From assembly GCA_028693885.1 (NCBI GenBank), contig JAQUUM010000021.1:1-12444 (forward strand): DNA of 12,444 bases, read 5' to 3'. Both the position numbers and the translations under genes were made by a program. Source of the DNA: Bacilli bacterium. Lineage in GTDB: Bacteria > Bacillota_I > Bacilli_A > ML615J-28 > CAG-698. Below, piece by piece: positions 1-11,461 of the stretch (positions within the stretch are counted from its first letter, which is position 1; each line of letters starts with the position of its first letter). The notes under the pieces were generated by a model. It did no database searches. It had not been told where the DNA came from and worked only from the letters and a program-made list of their open reading frames with translations.

Positions 1-2184
1 GGTGTTAGTGTTGCTATTGGAGAATTAGCTGATGGATTAGAAATCCAATTAGACAAAGTTCCGACTAAGTATAAAGGTTTAAATGAGACAGAACTTGCAA
101 TTTCTGAGTCTCAAGAGAGAATGGCAGTTTTAGTTGATAGTAAAGATGTAGATAAATTTATTAAACTAGCTAATCAAGAAAACTTAGAAGCAACTGTAGT
201 TGCAAAAGTTACTTCTAATAATCGCTTAGTTATGAAATATAAAGATAAAACGATAGTAAACATTAGTAGAGAATTTATTGATACAAATGGAGCTCGTCAA
301 AAAGCTAAGGTGGAAATTGCTGAAATAGATTATAATAAATTGGCTTTGAATACTAAAACAAAAGATTTAAAGCAAGGTATTATCACTAATTTGGGCAGTT
401 TAAATGTTTGTAGCCAAAAAGGTTTGATAGAAATGTTTGATTCAACAATTGGCTCTTCAACAGTTTTGATGCCTTTCGGAGGAAAATATCAAGCAACTCC
501 AACTCAAGGGTCTGTGGCTTTAATCCCTGTGTTAAATGGAAAAACAAAAACTTGTTCTATAATGAGTGTTGGCTTTAATCCTGAATTATCAGAGATTAGC
601 CCTTACCATGGTGCTAAATATGCGATTGTTGAATCTATGGCTAAAATAGTAGCTATGGGTGGAGAATATGAAAAGATAAGATTTACTTTTCAAGAGTATT
701 TTGAAAAACTTGGTAAGGATAGTTCTAAATGGGCAAAACCAACTGCTAGTTTGCTAGGTGCAGTTGAGATATTAAAAGATTTCAATTTAGCATCTATAGG
801 TGGGAAAGATTCTATGAGTGGGACTTTTAAGGATTTAAATGTTCCTCCTACTCTAATATCATTTGCTGTTGTTACAGCAAATAGTGATGTTGTGGTTTCA
901 CCTGAATTTAAAACGCCTGGTAATTATATATATTTGGTAAAAGCAAATTATGATGAAGCGTATTTACCAAAAGCAGAATTATTAAAGAAAAACTTTGCTA
1001 GTATAAATCGTTTAATTAAAGAAAAAAATATTGTATCAAGTTATGCTTTAGAGTTTGGTGGATTATCAGCGGCTTTGGTCAAAATGTCTTTAGGAAATAA
1101 ATTAGGTTTAGACGTTTCAACTCAAGAAAACTTATTTGATACAACATACGGAAGCATAGTAGTTGAGGCAACTAAAGAAATAAAATTAGACAATTTTGTT
1201 TGTTTAGGAAAAGTAACTGATGGTGAAATCAAAATTAATGGTTATTTAATAACACATCAAGAGGCGCAAGACGCATTAAATAAACCATTTGAAAAGATTT
1301 ATCCTGAGGTTGGAAAGATTGTTAATAGTGATTTAAGTATTTGTAAAGATTGTGAAGAAAAAAGTGTTCCTATATTTAAGAAGAACGAAGTTAATGTTTT
1401 AATCCCAGTATTTCCTGGAACAAACTGTGAGTATGATACTTATAAAGCTTTTGTTCAAGAAAAAGCAAATGCTAAAATATTAGTTTTTAGAAACTTAACT
1501 TCTAGTGATATTATTGATTCTATTAATGAATTGCGTGATGCAATTGATAGAACTGATATTTTTGTAATAAGTGGAGGTTTTTCTGCTGGTGATGAACCAG
1601 AAGGTAGTGGAAAATTTATAGCTTGTGTATTAAATAATCAAGAGATAAAGAAGGCATTAGAAAGATTAATTAGTAGAAAAGGATTGATTTTAGGTATTTG
1701 TAATGGGTTCCAAGCTTTAGTTAAATCTGGATTATTACCATATGGTGATTTTAAAATCGAAGATAATACACCAACTTTGGTAAGGAATGAAATAAATAGA
1801 CATATCTCTAAAATTGTTAAAACAAGAGTAGCAACACTTAAGTCTCCTTGGCTTTCATCATTTAAAGTTGGAGATGTTCATGAAGTTGCAATTAGTCATG
1901 GTGAAGGTAATTTTGTTGTTGACCATGATACAGCTAAAAAATTATTTGATAATGGTCAAGTAGCTTTTCAATATTGTGATTTTAATGGGCAAGCTACTGT
2001 CGATCCAAAATATAATCCTAATGGTAGTTTGTATGCAATCGAAGGGATAGTATCAAAAGATGGTCTTATTTTAGGTAAAATGGGGCATTCTGAAAGAAAA
2101 GGCGAAAATGTTTTTAAAAATATTTATGGTAATAAAGTTCAAAACATATTTAGTAATGCAGTAAACTATTTTAAAAAGGGGTAA
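1..2184 (+). CDS. purL: Phosphoribosylformylglycinamidine (FGAM) synthase, single-chain form with C-terminal glutaminase domain; 5'-truncated
   Basis: This enzyme makes FGAM from FGAR, ATP and glutamine (step 4 of IMP synthesis, cytoplasmic). The reading frame is open from base 1, so the ATG at 121 is internal and not the start; the residues before it include the PurL-typical AISESQERM stretch. The visible 727 residues are roughly the C-terminal 60% of a protein usually about 1,200-1,250 long. Numbering from the first visible codon, MPFGGKYQATP (157-167) and GGKDSMSG (267-274) belong to the second AIR-synthase-like half. From about residue 463 a class I glutamine amidotransferase domain follows (LIPVFPGTNCE), with nucleophile Cys567 in GICNGFQAL and His696/Glu698 in GKMGHSER. 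PurL and PurQ activities are therefore fused, as in the single-chain PurL of clostridia and streptococci, and no separate purQ or purS is seen. The TAA stop lies 3 nt before purC. Confidence 0.96.
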   Translation, partial: GVSVAIGELADGLEIQLDKVPTKYKGLNETELAISESQERMAVLVDSKDVDKFIKLANQENLEATVVAKVTSNNRLVMKYKDKTIVNISREFIDTNGARQKAKVEIAEIDYNKLALNTKTKDLKQGIITNLGSLNVCSQKGLIEMFDSTIGSSTVLMPFGGKYQATPTQGSVALIPVLNGKTKTCSIMSVGFNPELSEISPYHGAKYAIVESMAKIVAMGGEYEKIRFTFQEYFEKLGKDSSKWAKPTASLLGAVEILKDFNLASIGGKDSMSGTFKDLNVPPTLISFAVVTANSDVVVSPEFKTPGNYIYLVKANYDEAYLPKAELLKKNFASINRLIKEKNIVSSYALEFGGLSAALVKMSLGNKLGLDVSTQENLFDTTYGSIVVEATKEIKLDNFVCLGKVTDGEIKINGYLITHQEAQDALNKPFEKIYPEVGKIVNSDLSICKDCEEKSVPIFKKNEVNVLIPVFPGTNCEYDTYKAFVQEKANAKILVFRNLTSSDIIDSINELRDAIDRTDIFVISGGFSAGDEPEGSGKFIACVLNNQEIKKALERLISRKGLILGICNGFQALVKSGLLPYGDFKIEDNTPTLVRNEINRHISKIVKTRVATLKSPWLSSFKVGDVHEVAISHGEGNFVVDHDTAKKLFDNGQVAFQYCDFNGQATVDPKYNPNGSLYAIEGIVSKDGLILGKMGHSERKGENVFKNIYGNKVQNIFSNAVNYFKKG

Positions 2185-2187
2185 AAA

Positions 2188-2910
2188 ATGGAAAAAATTA
2201 CTAAGATCTACGAAGGAAAAGCAAAACAAATCTTTTCAACTGAAAAAGAAGACGAAATTGTAATGTATTATAAGGATGATGCAACTGCTTTTAACGGTTT
2301 GAAAAAAGCAAGTATTGAAACAAAAGGAATTTTAAACAATCAAATAACTAGTATTATTTATCGCATTTTAGAGAAAAAAGGAATTCCAACACATTTTATT
2401 AAAAAAATAAATGACCGCGAACAACTTTGTAGAAGAGTAAGCATTTTTCCGTTAGAAGTAATCGCTAGAAATATTTTAGCTGGTTCATTTTCTAAAAGAT
2501 ATGGGGTTGAAGAAGGTACTATACCTAAAAATACTGTTTATGAATTAAGTTATAAAAATGATGAGTTAGGAGATCCATTATTAAATGACCATCATGCTGT
2601 AGCTTTGAATTTGTGTACTTATCAAGAATTAGAAACAATATATGATTATACAAAAAAGATAAATGAAATTTTAAAAGAAATATTTTTAACTATTGGTATG
2701 AAATTAGTTGATTTTAAAATTGAGTTTGGTAAAACAAAAGATGGTGATATTGTGTTAGCTGATGAAATATCTCCAGATACTTGTAGATTGTGGGATGTAA
2801 AAACAAGTCAAAAATTTGATAAAGATATTTTTAGAAGAGATTTAGGTAATTTAATCGATGCTTATGTAATAATCCTAAATAGATTGGAAGAGTATGAAAG
2901 AAGCATTTAA
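2188..2910 (+). CDS. purC: SAICAR synthetase (phosphoribosylaminoimidazole-succinocarboxamide synthase)
   Basis: PurC joins CAIR and aspartate using ATP to give SAICAR (step 7, cytoplasmic). The 240-residue length is normal for the bacterial monofunctional enzyme. Visible family landmarks are the N-terminal [11 protein letters not shown] (7-17), the ATP-site region with KDDATAFNG (29-37), the signature [11 protein letters not shown] (90-100), and [14 protein letters not shown] (190-203), which contributes to the substrate and metal site. The ATG is preceded by AAAGGGG overlapping the end of purL, about 6 nt upstream, which fixes the start. The last 17 nt overlap the start of purF. Its substrate CAIR needs PurE, which is not encoded in this window. 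Confidence 0.97.
   Translation: MEKITKIYEGKAKQIFSTEKEDEIVMYYKDDATAFNGLKKASIETKGILNNQITSIIYRILEKKGIPTHFIKKINDREQLCRRVSIFPLEVIARNILAGSFSKRYGVEEGTIPKNTVYELSYKNDELGDPLLNDHHAVALNLCTYQELETIYDYTKKINEILKEIFLTIGMKLVDFKIEFGKTKDGDIVLADEISPDTCRLWDVKTSQKFDKDIFRRDLGNLIDAYVIILNRLEEYERSI
2884..2896 (+). promoter_or_regulatory. Weak ribosome-binding region and start of purF inside purC
   Basis: The purF ATG is preceded by GGAAGAG, only a partial Shine-Dalgarno match, lying wholly inside the last codons of purC. Together with the 17-nt overlap this suggests that purF translation depends at least partly on ribosomes finishing purC. The coupling is inferred. Confidence 0.5.
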
Positions 2911-4267
2911 AAGGAAAATTAATGAAGAATGTGGTGTAGTAGCAGTATTTAATTGTCATGATGCATCAGAAATTGTATTTTATGGCTTGCATGCATTACA
3001 ACACCGTGGGCAAGAAGGCTGTGGAATTGTATGTTCTAATAATGGTGATTTTAAGTTAATTAAAGGAGCTGGATTAGTTCATGAGAATTTCAATGAAAGT
3101 ACTTTAAAAAAATTAGTTGGAGATATGGGAATAGGGCATGTAAACTATCCTAGTATAAGGGGTGGTAACGATGTGTCTATGTTGCAACCATATTTGTTTA
3201 GACATTGTGATGGTGATTTTGCGATAGCCAATAATGGTAGCATGGTTAATTATCAAGAAATTAGACTTTTTCTTGAGCACAATGGTAGTATTTTTCAATC
3301 AAATTCGGATGCTGAAATGATTGCTCATTTAATTAAGAAAGAACAAAATTCTAATATGTTAGAAGCTATAAAAGGTGCTTTGAATAAATTAGAAGGCAGT
3401 TTTGCATGTGTTATTATGACAGAAGATAAGATTTATGCTTGTAGAGATAAACATGGTTTTAAGCCTTTATCTTTAGGTAAATTAAATGGTGGATATGTAG
3501 TTGTTTCTGAGAGTTGTGCTTTTGAACTTTGTGTTGCTGATCCTATAAGAGATATAGAACCAGGTGAAATTTTAGTAATTTCAAAAGACGGTTTACATAG
3601 TGAAAAATATGCTGAAGATATTAATCACCATATGTGTGCTATGGAATATATTTATTTTGCTCGTCCTGACAGTGAGATTGAAGGCGTTAATGTGCATTTG
3701 TATCGCCGTGAGACTGGGAGGCTTTTAGCAAAAGAAAGTCCAGTTGAGGCTGATGTAGTAGTAGGAGTGCCTGACTCATCACTTTCAGCAGCTATGGGAT
3801 ATGCTGAGGAAAGTGGTATTCCGAATGAGACGGGGTTAATTAAGAATAAATACGTTGGTAGAACTTTTATTCAACCATCTCAAAGATTAAGAGAAAAAAC
3901 AGTTCGTATGAAGTTATCAACGGTTTCAGCTGTTGTTAGAGGGAAAAGAGTTATTTTGGTTGATGACTCTATTGTTCGTGGAACAACATCTAAAAGAATT
4001 GTTACTCTTTTAAAAGAAAGTGGAGCAAAAGAGGTTCATGTTAGAATCTGTTCGCCTCAAATGATGCATCCTTGTTATTATGGTGTTGATACTTCTAATA
4101 AAGAAGATTTAATTGGAGCATTCAAAACGATTGATGAAATCAAGGAAGCAATAGGGGCTGATAGTCTTGCTTTTTTAACAGTTGATTCTTTGTATAAGGC
4201 AGGGAAAAGATTAGAGTTATGTACTGCTTGTTTTAGTGGATTATATCCAACAAAAATTTATGAATAA
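2894..4267 (+). CDS. purF: Amidophosphoribosyltransferase (glutamine PRPP amidotransferase), Fe-S cluster type, with altered glutamine-site motif
   Basis: PurF catalyses the committed first step, PRPP plus glutamine to phosphoribosylamine, and is normally the feedback-controlled enzyme. A 12-residue propeptide ([12 protein letters not shown]) precedes Cys13, the expected N-terminal nucleophile of the class II glutaminase domain after processing, as in B. subtilis. HRGQEG (38-42) and oxyanion residues Asn114-Gly115 follow. The phosphoribosyltransferase domain carries the PRPP motif [13 protein letters not shown] (353-365). Cys248, Cys394, Cys443 and Cys446 match the four [4Fe-4S] ligands of the B. 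subtilis enzyme. One oddity is that the normally invariant Arg of GHVRY is Asn84 (GHVNYPS). The start lies inside purC; no later in-frame ATG precedes Cys13, so the overlap is required. Length 457 is slightly short of the usual 470-500. Product call is sure; the effect of Asn84 is unknown. Confidence 0.95.
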   Translation: MKEAFKRKINEECGVVAVFNCHDASEIVFYGLHALQHRGQEGCGIVCSNNGDFKLIKGAGLVHENFNESTLKKLVGDMGIGHVNYPSIRGGNDVSMLQPYLFRHCDGDFAIANNGSMVNYQEIRLFLEHNGSIFQSNSDAEMIAHLIKKEQNSNMLEAIKGALNKLEGSFACVIMTEDKIYACRDKHGFKPLSLGKLNGGYVVVSESCAFELCVADPIRDIEPGEILVISKDGLHSEKYAEDINHHMCAMEYIYFARPDSEIEGVNVHLYRRETGRLLAKESPVEADVVVGVPDSSLSAAMGYAEESGIPNETGLIKNKYVGRTFIQPSQRLREKTVRMKLSTVSAVVRGKRVILVDDSIVRGTTSKRIVTLLKESGAKEVHVRICSPQMMHPCYYGVDTSNKEDLIGAFKTIDEIKEAIGADSLAFLTVDSLYKAGKRLELCTACFSGLYPTKIYE

Positions 4268-4272
4268 ATAAT

Positions 4273-4296
4273 ATGAAAGAGATGAAAAATATATGA
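4273..4296 (+). other. Seven-codon mini-ORF overlapping the purM start (ATGA)
   Basis: In the purF-purM gap, ATG at 4273 opens a reading frame encoding MKEMKNI, whose TGA (4294-4296) overlaps the purM ATG (4293-4295). Its AAAGAG (4276-4281) is also the only candidate Shine-Dalgarno sequence for purM, 11 nt upstream. The mini-ORF has no good ribosome-binding site of its own, so it may be chance; a coupled re-initiation leader is possible but unproven. Confidence 0.2.
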
Positions 4297-5312
4297 GCAA
4301 ACTATATAAAAGCGCTGGTGTTGATTTAGAAGCTGGATATGAAGGTGTGCGCTTAATCAAAAAACATGTTTTAAATACAAAAAGATTAGGAATGATGGGT
4401 GGAATAGGTTCTTTTGGGGGGATGTTTGATTTATCAATTCTAAAGTATAAAGAACCAGTTTTAGTTAGTGGAACTGATGGTGTAGGAACTAAACTTATGA
4501 TAGCTCAATTGCTAGACATTCATGATACAATCGGTCAAGATGCAGTAGCTATGTGTGTTAATGATGTCTTAGCACAAGGAGCAGAACCTATATTCTTTTT
4601 AGATTATATTGCGATTGGTAAAAACGATCCAGAAAAAGTAGCAGCAATTGTAAAAGGTGTCAGTGATGGTTGTATTAAAGCCAACGCAGCTTTAATTGGT
4701 GGAGAGACAGCTGAAATGCCTGATATGTATGATCCAGATGAATATGATATCGCTGGATTTACAGTTGGTGTAGTTGAAAAAGATAAAATGATAGATGGGT
4801 CTAAAGTAAGTATAGGTGATGTTTTGATTGGGATAAAATCATCAGGAATCCATTCAAACGGATATTCACTAGTAAGAAAAATAGTATTTAAAGATCAAAA
4901 ACTTAATTTAGAAGAGCAAGTAGGGCCTAAAAAACTAAAAGAATGGTTAATAGAACCAACTAAAATATACGTAAGAAGTGTACTTGAAGTGTTAAAAAAA
5001 GTTGATGTTCATGCGATTGCTCATATTACTGGTGGTGGCTTTGATGAAAACATCCCAAGGGCTTTAAATGAAAAACAGGGTGCAACAATTTATGAAAACA
5101 AACTTCCTAAACTAGAAATCTTTAAATTTTTAGAAGAAAAAGGAAACGTTCTTCATCGTGAAATGTATAATGTTTTTAATATGGGAATTGGAATGATAAT
5201 TATTGCTAAAAAAGAAAATGCTCAAGAAATCATTGATATTCTAAATAAAAACTCTGAAGAGGCATTTGAAATTGGAGTTGTTACAAATAAAGAAGGAATA
5301 GAAATATTATGA
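4293..5312 (+). CDS. purM: Phosphoribosylformylglycinamidine cyclo-ligase (AIR synthetase)
   Basis: PurM closes the imidazole ring, converting FGAM and ATP to AIR (step 5), acting directly after PurL. Length 339 is typical. The N-terminus [15 protein letters not shown] is the usual PurM start, which supports this [11 protein letters not shown] (60-67), [12 protein letters not shown] (81-92) and [14 protein letters not shown] (133-146) mark the ATP-binding half of the AIR-synthase fold; [16 protein letters not shown] (180-195) and ITGGGF (about 246-251) mark the C-terminal half. Asp147-Pro148 and the DIAGF (152-156) stretch are also as expected. It starts 25 nt after purF and its TGA overlaps the purN ATG in an ATGA, a common sign of translational coupling. 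Nothing appears broken or unusual in the protein. Confidence 0.97.
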   Translation: MSKLYKSAGVDLEAGYEGVRLIKKHVLNTKRLGMMGGIGSFGGMFDLSILKYKEPVLVSGTDGVGTKLMIAQLLDIHDTIGQDAVAMCVNDVLAQGAEPIFFLDYIAIGKNDPEKVAAIVKGVSDGCIKANAALIGGETAEMPDMYDPDEYDIAGFTVGVVEKDKMIDGSKVSIGDVLIGIKSSGIHSNGYSLVRKIVFKDQKLNLEEQVGPKKLKEWLIEPTKIYVRSVLEVLKKVDVHAIAHITGGGFDENIPRALNEKQGATIYENKLPKLEIFKFLEEKGNVLHREMYNVFNMGIGMIIIAKKENAQEIIDILNKNSEEAFEIGVVTNKEGIEIL

Positions 5313-5857
5313 ACATAGCAGTTTTTGCTTCAGGTAATGGTAGTAATTTCGAAGCTATAGCCAAAACTAAATTCAAAAAAATTAAAATTAAACTTTTAAT
5401 AACTGATAAAGAAAATGCTTATTGCATTGAGAGAAGTAAGAAGTTAAATATACCATATTCTGTTTTTCCTTTTAAAAGTTTTAAAACTAAGAAAGAATAT
5501 GAAGAAAGTATATTAAAAAAATTAAAAGATGATAATATTGATTTTATTGTTTTAGCTGGTTATATGAGAATTTTAGAAGATACTATTTTGGATGCTTATG
5601 AAAATAAAATCATCAATATTCATCCATCGCTATTGCCTGCTTTTAAAGGGCGCCATGCTATTGAAGAAGCATACAATGCAAAAGTAAAGATTATTGGAAT
5701 AACAATTCACTATGTTAATAAAGAATTAGATAGTGGCGAAATTATTGCACAAGAATGTTTTAAAATTAAAAAATTATCATTAGCTGAAACAGAAGCTAAA
5801 ATACATAAAATAGAGCATAAACTTTATCCAAAAGTATTAAAGGAATTATTTGAATAG
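5309..5857 (+). CDS. purN: Phosphoribosylglycinamide formyltransferase (GAR transformylase, folate-dependent)
   Basis: PurN transfers a formyl group from 10-formyltetrahydrofolate to GAR, giving FGAR (step 3). The N-terminal [11 protein letters not shown] (7-17) is the phosphate-binding region. The catalytic triad of the family is visible as Asn103 and His105 in [13 protein letters not shown] (102-114) and Asp141 in KELDSGEII (138-146). LAGYMRIL (82-89) is the conserved strand and folate-site region. At 182 residues it is at the short end of the 185-215 typical range but complete. Very lysine- and isoleucine-rich, as expected for an AT-rich genome. It overlaps purM by 4 nt, and its stop codon is embedded in the Shine-Dalgarno sequence of purD. 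No purT-type alternative enzyme is present in the window. Confidence 0.96.
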   Translation: MNIAVFASGNGSNFEAIAKTKFKKIKIKLLITDKENAYCIERSKKLNIPYSVFPFKSFKTKKEYEESILKKLKDDNIDFIVLAGYMRILEDTILDAYENKIINIHPSLLPAFKGRHAIEEAYNAKVKIIGITIHYVNKELDSGEIIAQECFKIKKLSLAETEAKIHKIEHKLYPKVLKELFE

Positions 5858-5865
5858 GAGTAATT

Positions 5866-7101
5866 ATGAAAGTTTTAGTAATTGGAAGTGGGGGGCGTGA
5901 GCATGCAATTGCTTATTACATTGCTGCTTCAAAACATAAACCACAAGTTTTTGTAGCAAAAGGAAATGCTGGAATGACTTGTGCAACACTTGTAAATATC
6001 AATGAAAGTGATAATAAAGCTTTAGTTCGTTTTGCTTTAAAAGAAAAAATTGATTTAACAATTGTTGGACCTGAAGCTGCATTAAGCAATGGAATTGTTG
6101 ATGATTTTAGAAAAAATAATCTATTAATCTTTGGACCAACAAAAGAAGCTTCAAAGATAGAATCAAGTAAAAAGTTTGCTAAAGAATTAATGGAAAAATA
6201 TGATATTCCAACTGCTAAATATAAAGCTTTCAATGATTATGAAGAAAGTATTAATTATATTAAAAATAATAGTTTGCCAATTGTTATAAAATATGATGGG
6301 CTTGCTGCAGGGAAAGGCGTAGTTATAGCTGCTACGATTGAAGAAGCGGATACGTTTTTAAAAGAGATATTTTTTAAAAATAAGTATGATACTAAAGAAG
6401 TTGTTATCGAAGAATTTCTTGAAGGCCCTGAATTTTCTTTAATGGCTTTTGTCAACAAAGAAAAAGTTTATCCAATGGAAATAGCTCAAGACCATAAAAG
6501 AGCCTATGATAATGATTTGGGACCTAATACTGGTGGTATGGGAGCATATAGTCCTGTGAATATTATTTCAAAAGAAGATATAGAATATTCAGTGAAAAAT
6601 ATTATGGAAAAAACTGCAAAAGCTTTAGTATCAGAAGGCATTTGCTATTTAGGAGTTCTATACGGAGGTTTGATGAAAACCAAAGATGGAATAAAGGTTA
6701 TCGAATTTAATGCAAGATTTGGAGATCCAGAGACTGAAGTAGTTTTGCCTAGATTAAAGAACGATTTACTAGATGTGATTTTAAATGTAATAGCAAAGAA
6801 AGATTTTAATTTAAAATGGATTAACGAAGTTTGTTTAGGTGTAGTAATGGCTTCTGTTGGTTATCCTAATGATTATAAAAAAAATTGTGAGATAAACAAC
6901 ATTCCTAATGAAGAGGTTTTTCATATGGGGACTAAGATAGAAGATGGAAAAATAGTGAACAATGGTGGTAGAGTATTGATGGTTTTAGGAAAAGGTAAAA
7001 CTTTTCTCGAGGCTCAAGAAAAAGCTTATAAAAAGGTTAAAATGATTGAATCGAAAAATTTATTTTATCGAAAAGACATTGGTTACCAAATGATTAAATA
7101 G
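5866..7101 (+). CDS. purD: Phosphoribosylamine-glycine ligase (GAR synthetase)
   Basis: PurD is an ATP-grasp ligase that condenses phosphoribosylamine with glycine (step 2), using the unstable product of PurF. The N-terminal domain begins MKVLVIGSGGREHAIA (1-16), the classic PurD start. VGPEAALSNGIVD (67-79) and IFGPTKEASKIESSK (88-102) follow. The ATP-grasp region includes IKYDGLAAGKGVVIA (141-155), the substrate loop DHKRAYDNDLGPNTGGMGAY (209-228), and metal-binding FNARFGDPETE (281-291). The C-terminal domain ends normally, and length 411 is only slightly below the usual 415-430. AGGAG at 5856-5860, overlapping the purN stop, gives a well-placed ribosome-binding site and confirms the start. 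A 51-nt gap, the longest in the window, follows. Confidence 0.97.
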   Translation: MKVLVIGSGGREHAIAYYIAASKHKPQVFVAKGNAGMTCATLVNINESDNKALVRFALKEKIDLTIVGPEAALSNGIVDDFRKNNLLIFGPTKEASKIESSKKFAKELMEKYDIPTAKYKAFNDYEESINYIKNNSLPIVIKYDGLAAGKGVVIAATIEEADTFLKEIFFKNKYDTKEVVIEEFLEGPEFSLMAFVNKEKVYPMEIAQDHKRAYDNDLGPNTGGMGAYSPVNIISKEDIEYSVKNIMEKTAKALVSEGICYLGVLYGGLMKTKDGIKVIEFNARFGDPETEVVLPRLKNDLLDVILNVIAKKDFNLKWINEVCLGVVMASVGYPNDYKKNCEINNIPNEEVFHMGTKIEDGKIVNNGGRVLMVLGKGKTFLEAQEKAYKKVKMIESKNLFYRKDIGYQMIK

Positions 7102-7107
7102 TATAAA
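7079..7107 (+). promoter_or_regulatory. Candidate internal sigma-A-type promoter ahead of purB
   Basis: TTGGTT (7079-7084) and TATAAA (7102-7107) are separated by exactly 17 bp, fitting -35 (3 of 6 matches) and -10 (5 of 6 matches) boxes. The -10 lies just after the purD stop, in the longest intergenic gap; transcription would begin near 7114, leaving a leader of about 39 nt before the purB ATG. In such AT-rich DNA a -10-like word is common by chance, and the -35 is poor, so this is only a candidate. Confidence 0.3.
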
Positions 7108-7141
7108 AATAAGAAAAAGTTTTTTGAATTTTTAAAAAGAT

Positions 7142-7152
7142 AAGGGGATTCT

Positions 7153-7155
<3 letters not shown>
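7142..7155 (+). promoter_or_regulatory. Ribosome-binding site and start of purB
   Basis: AAGGGGA (7142-7148) sits 4-5 nt before the purB ATG at 7153. It is among the stronger Shine-Dalgarno sequences in the window and fixes the start, which agrees with the conserved N-terminus MIQRYSR of this family. Confidence 0.75.
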
Positions 7156-11448
<4,293 letters not shown>

Positions 11449-11450
<2 letters not shown>

Positions 11451-11461
11451 GAGAAAAAATG
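11449..11461 (+). promoter_or_regulatory. Ribosome-binding site and start of purH
   Basis: AGGAGA (11449-11454) begins within the guaA TAG stop and lies 4 nt upstream of the ATG at 11459. It decides the purH start, giving a protein that begins MKALISV, in line with the usual RALISV near the N-terminus of PurH. Confidence 0.75.

Noticed and set aside
121..123. ATG at 121 as the start of purL
   Set aside because: The frame is open to base 1 and the upstream residues are conserved PurL sequence, so this is an internal methionine.
3113..3298. Minus-strand open frame inside purF (61 codons)
   Set aside because: It is antisense to a strongly supported PurF coding region, has no family motif, and is compositionally just the complement of purF.
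4294..5312. UGA recoded as tryptophan, because of the AT-rich, Mollicutes-like composition
   Set aside because: Trp is encoded by TGG throughout (for example in purB), and TGA is the natural stop of purM, so the standard bacterial code fits.
5916..6458. Two minus-strand open frames inside purD
   Set aside because: They lie opposite conserved ATP-grasp motifs, show no recognisable domain and have low-complexity Ser/Phe/Leu-rich translations typical of antisense frames.
7113..7138. A/T runs after purD as a terminator hairpin
   Set aside because: The possible stems are only 5-6 A-U pairs without G-C pairs and lack a proper hairpin plus U-tract arrangement, so termination is not supported.
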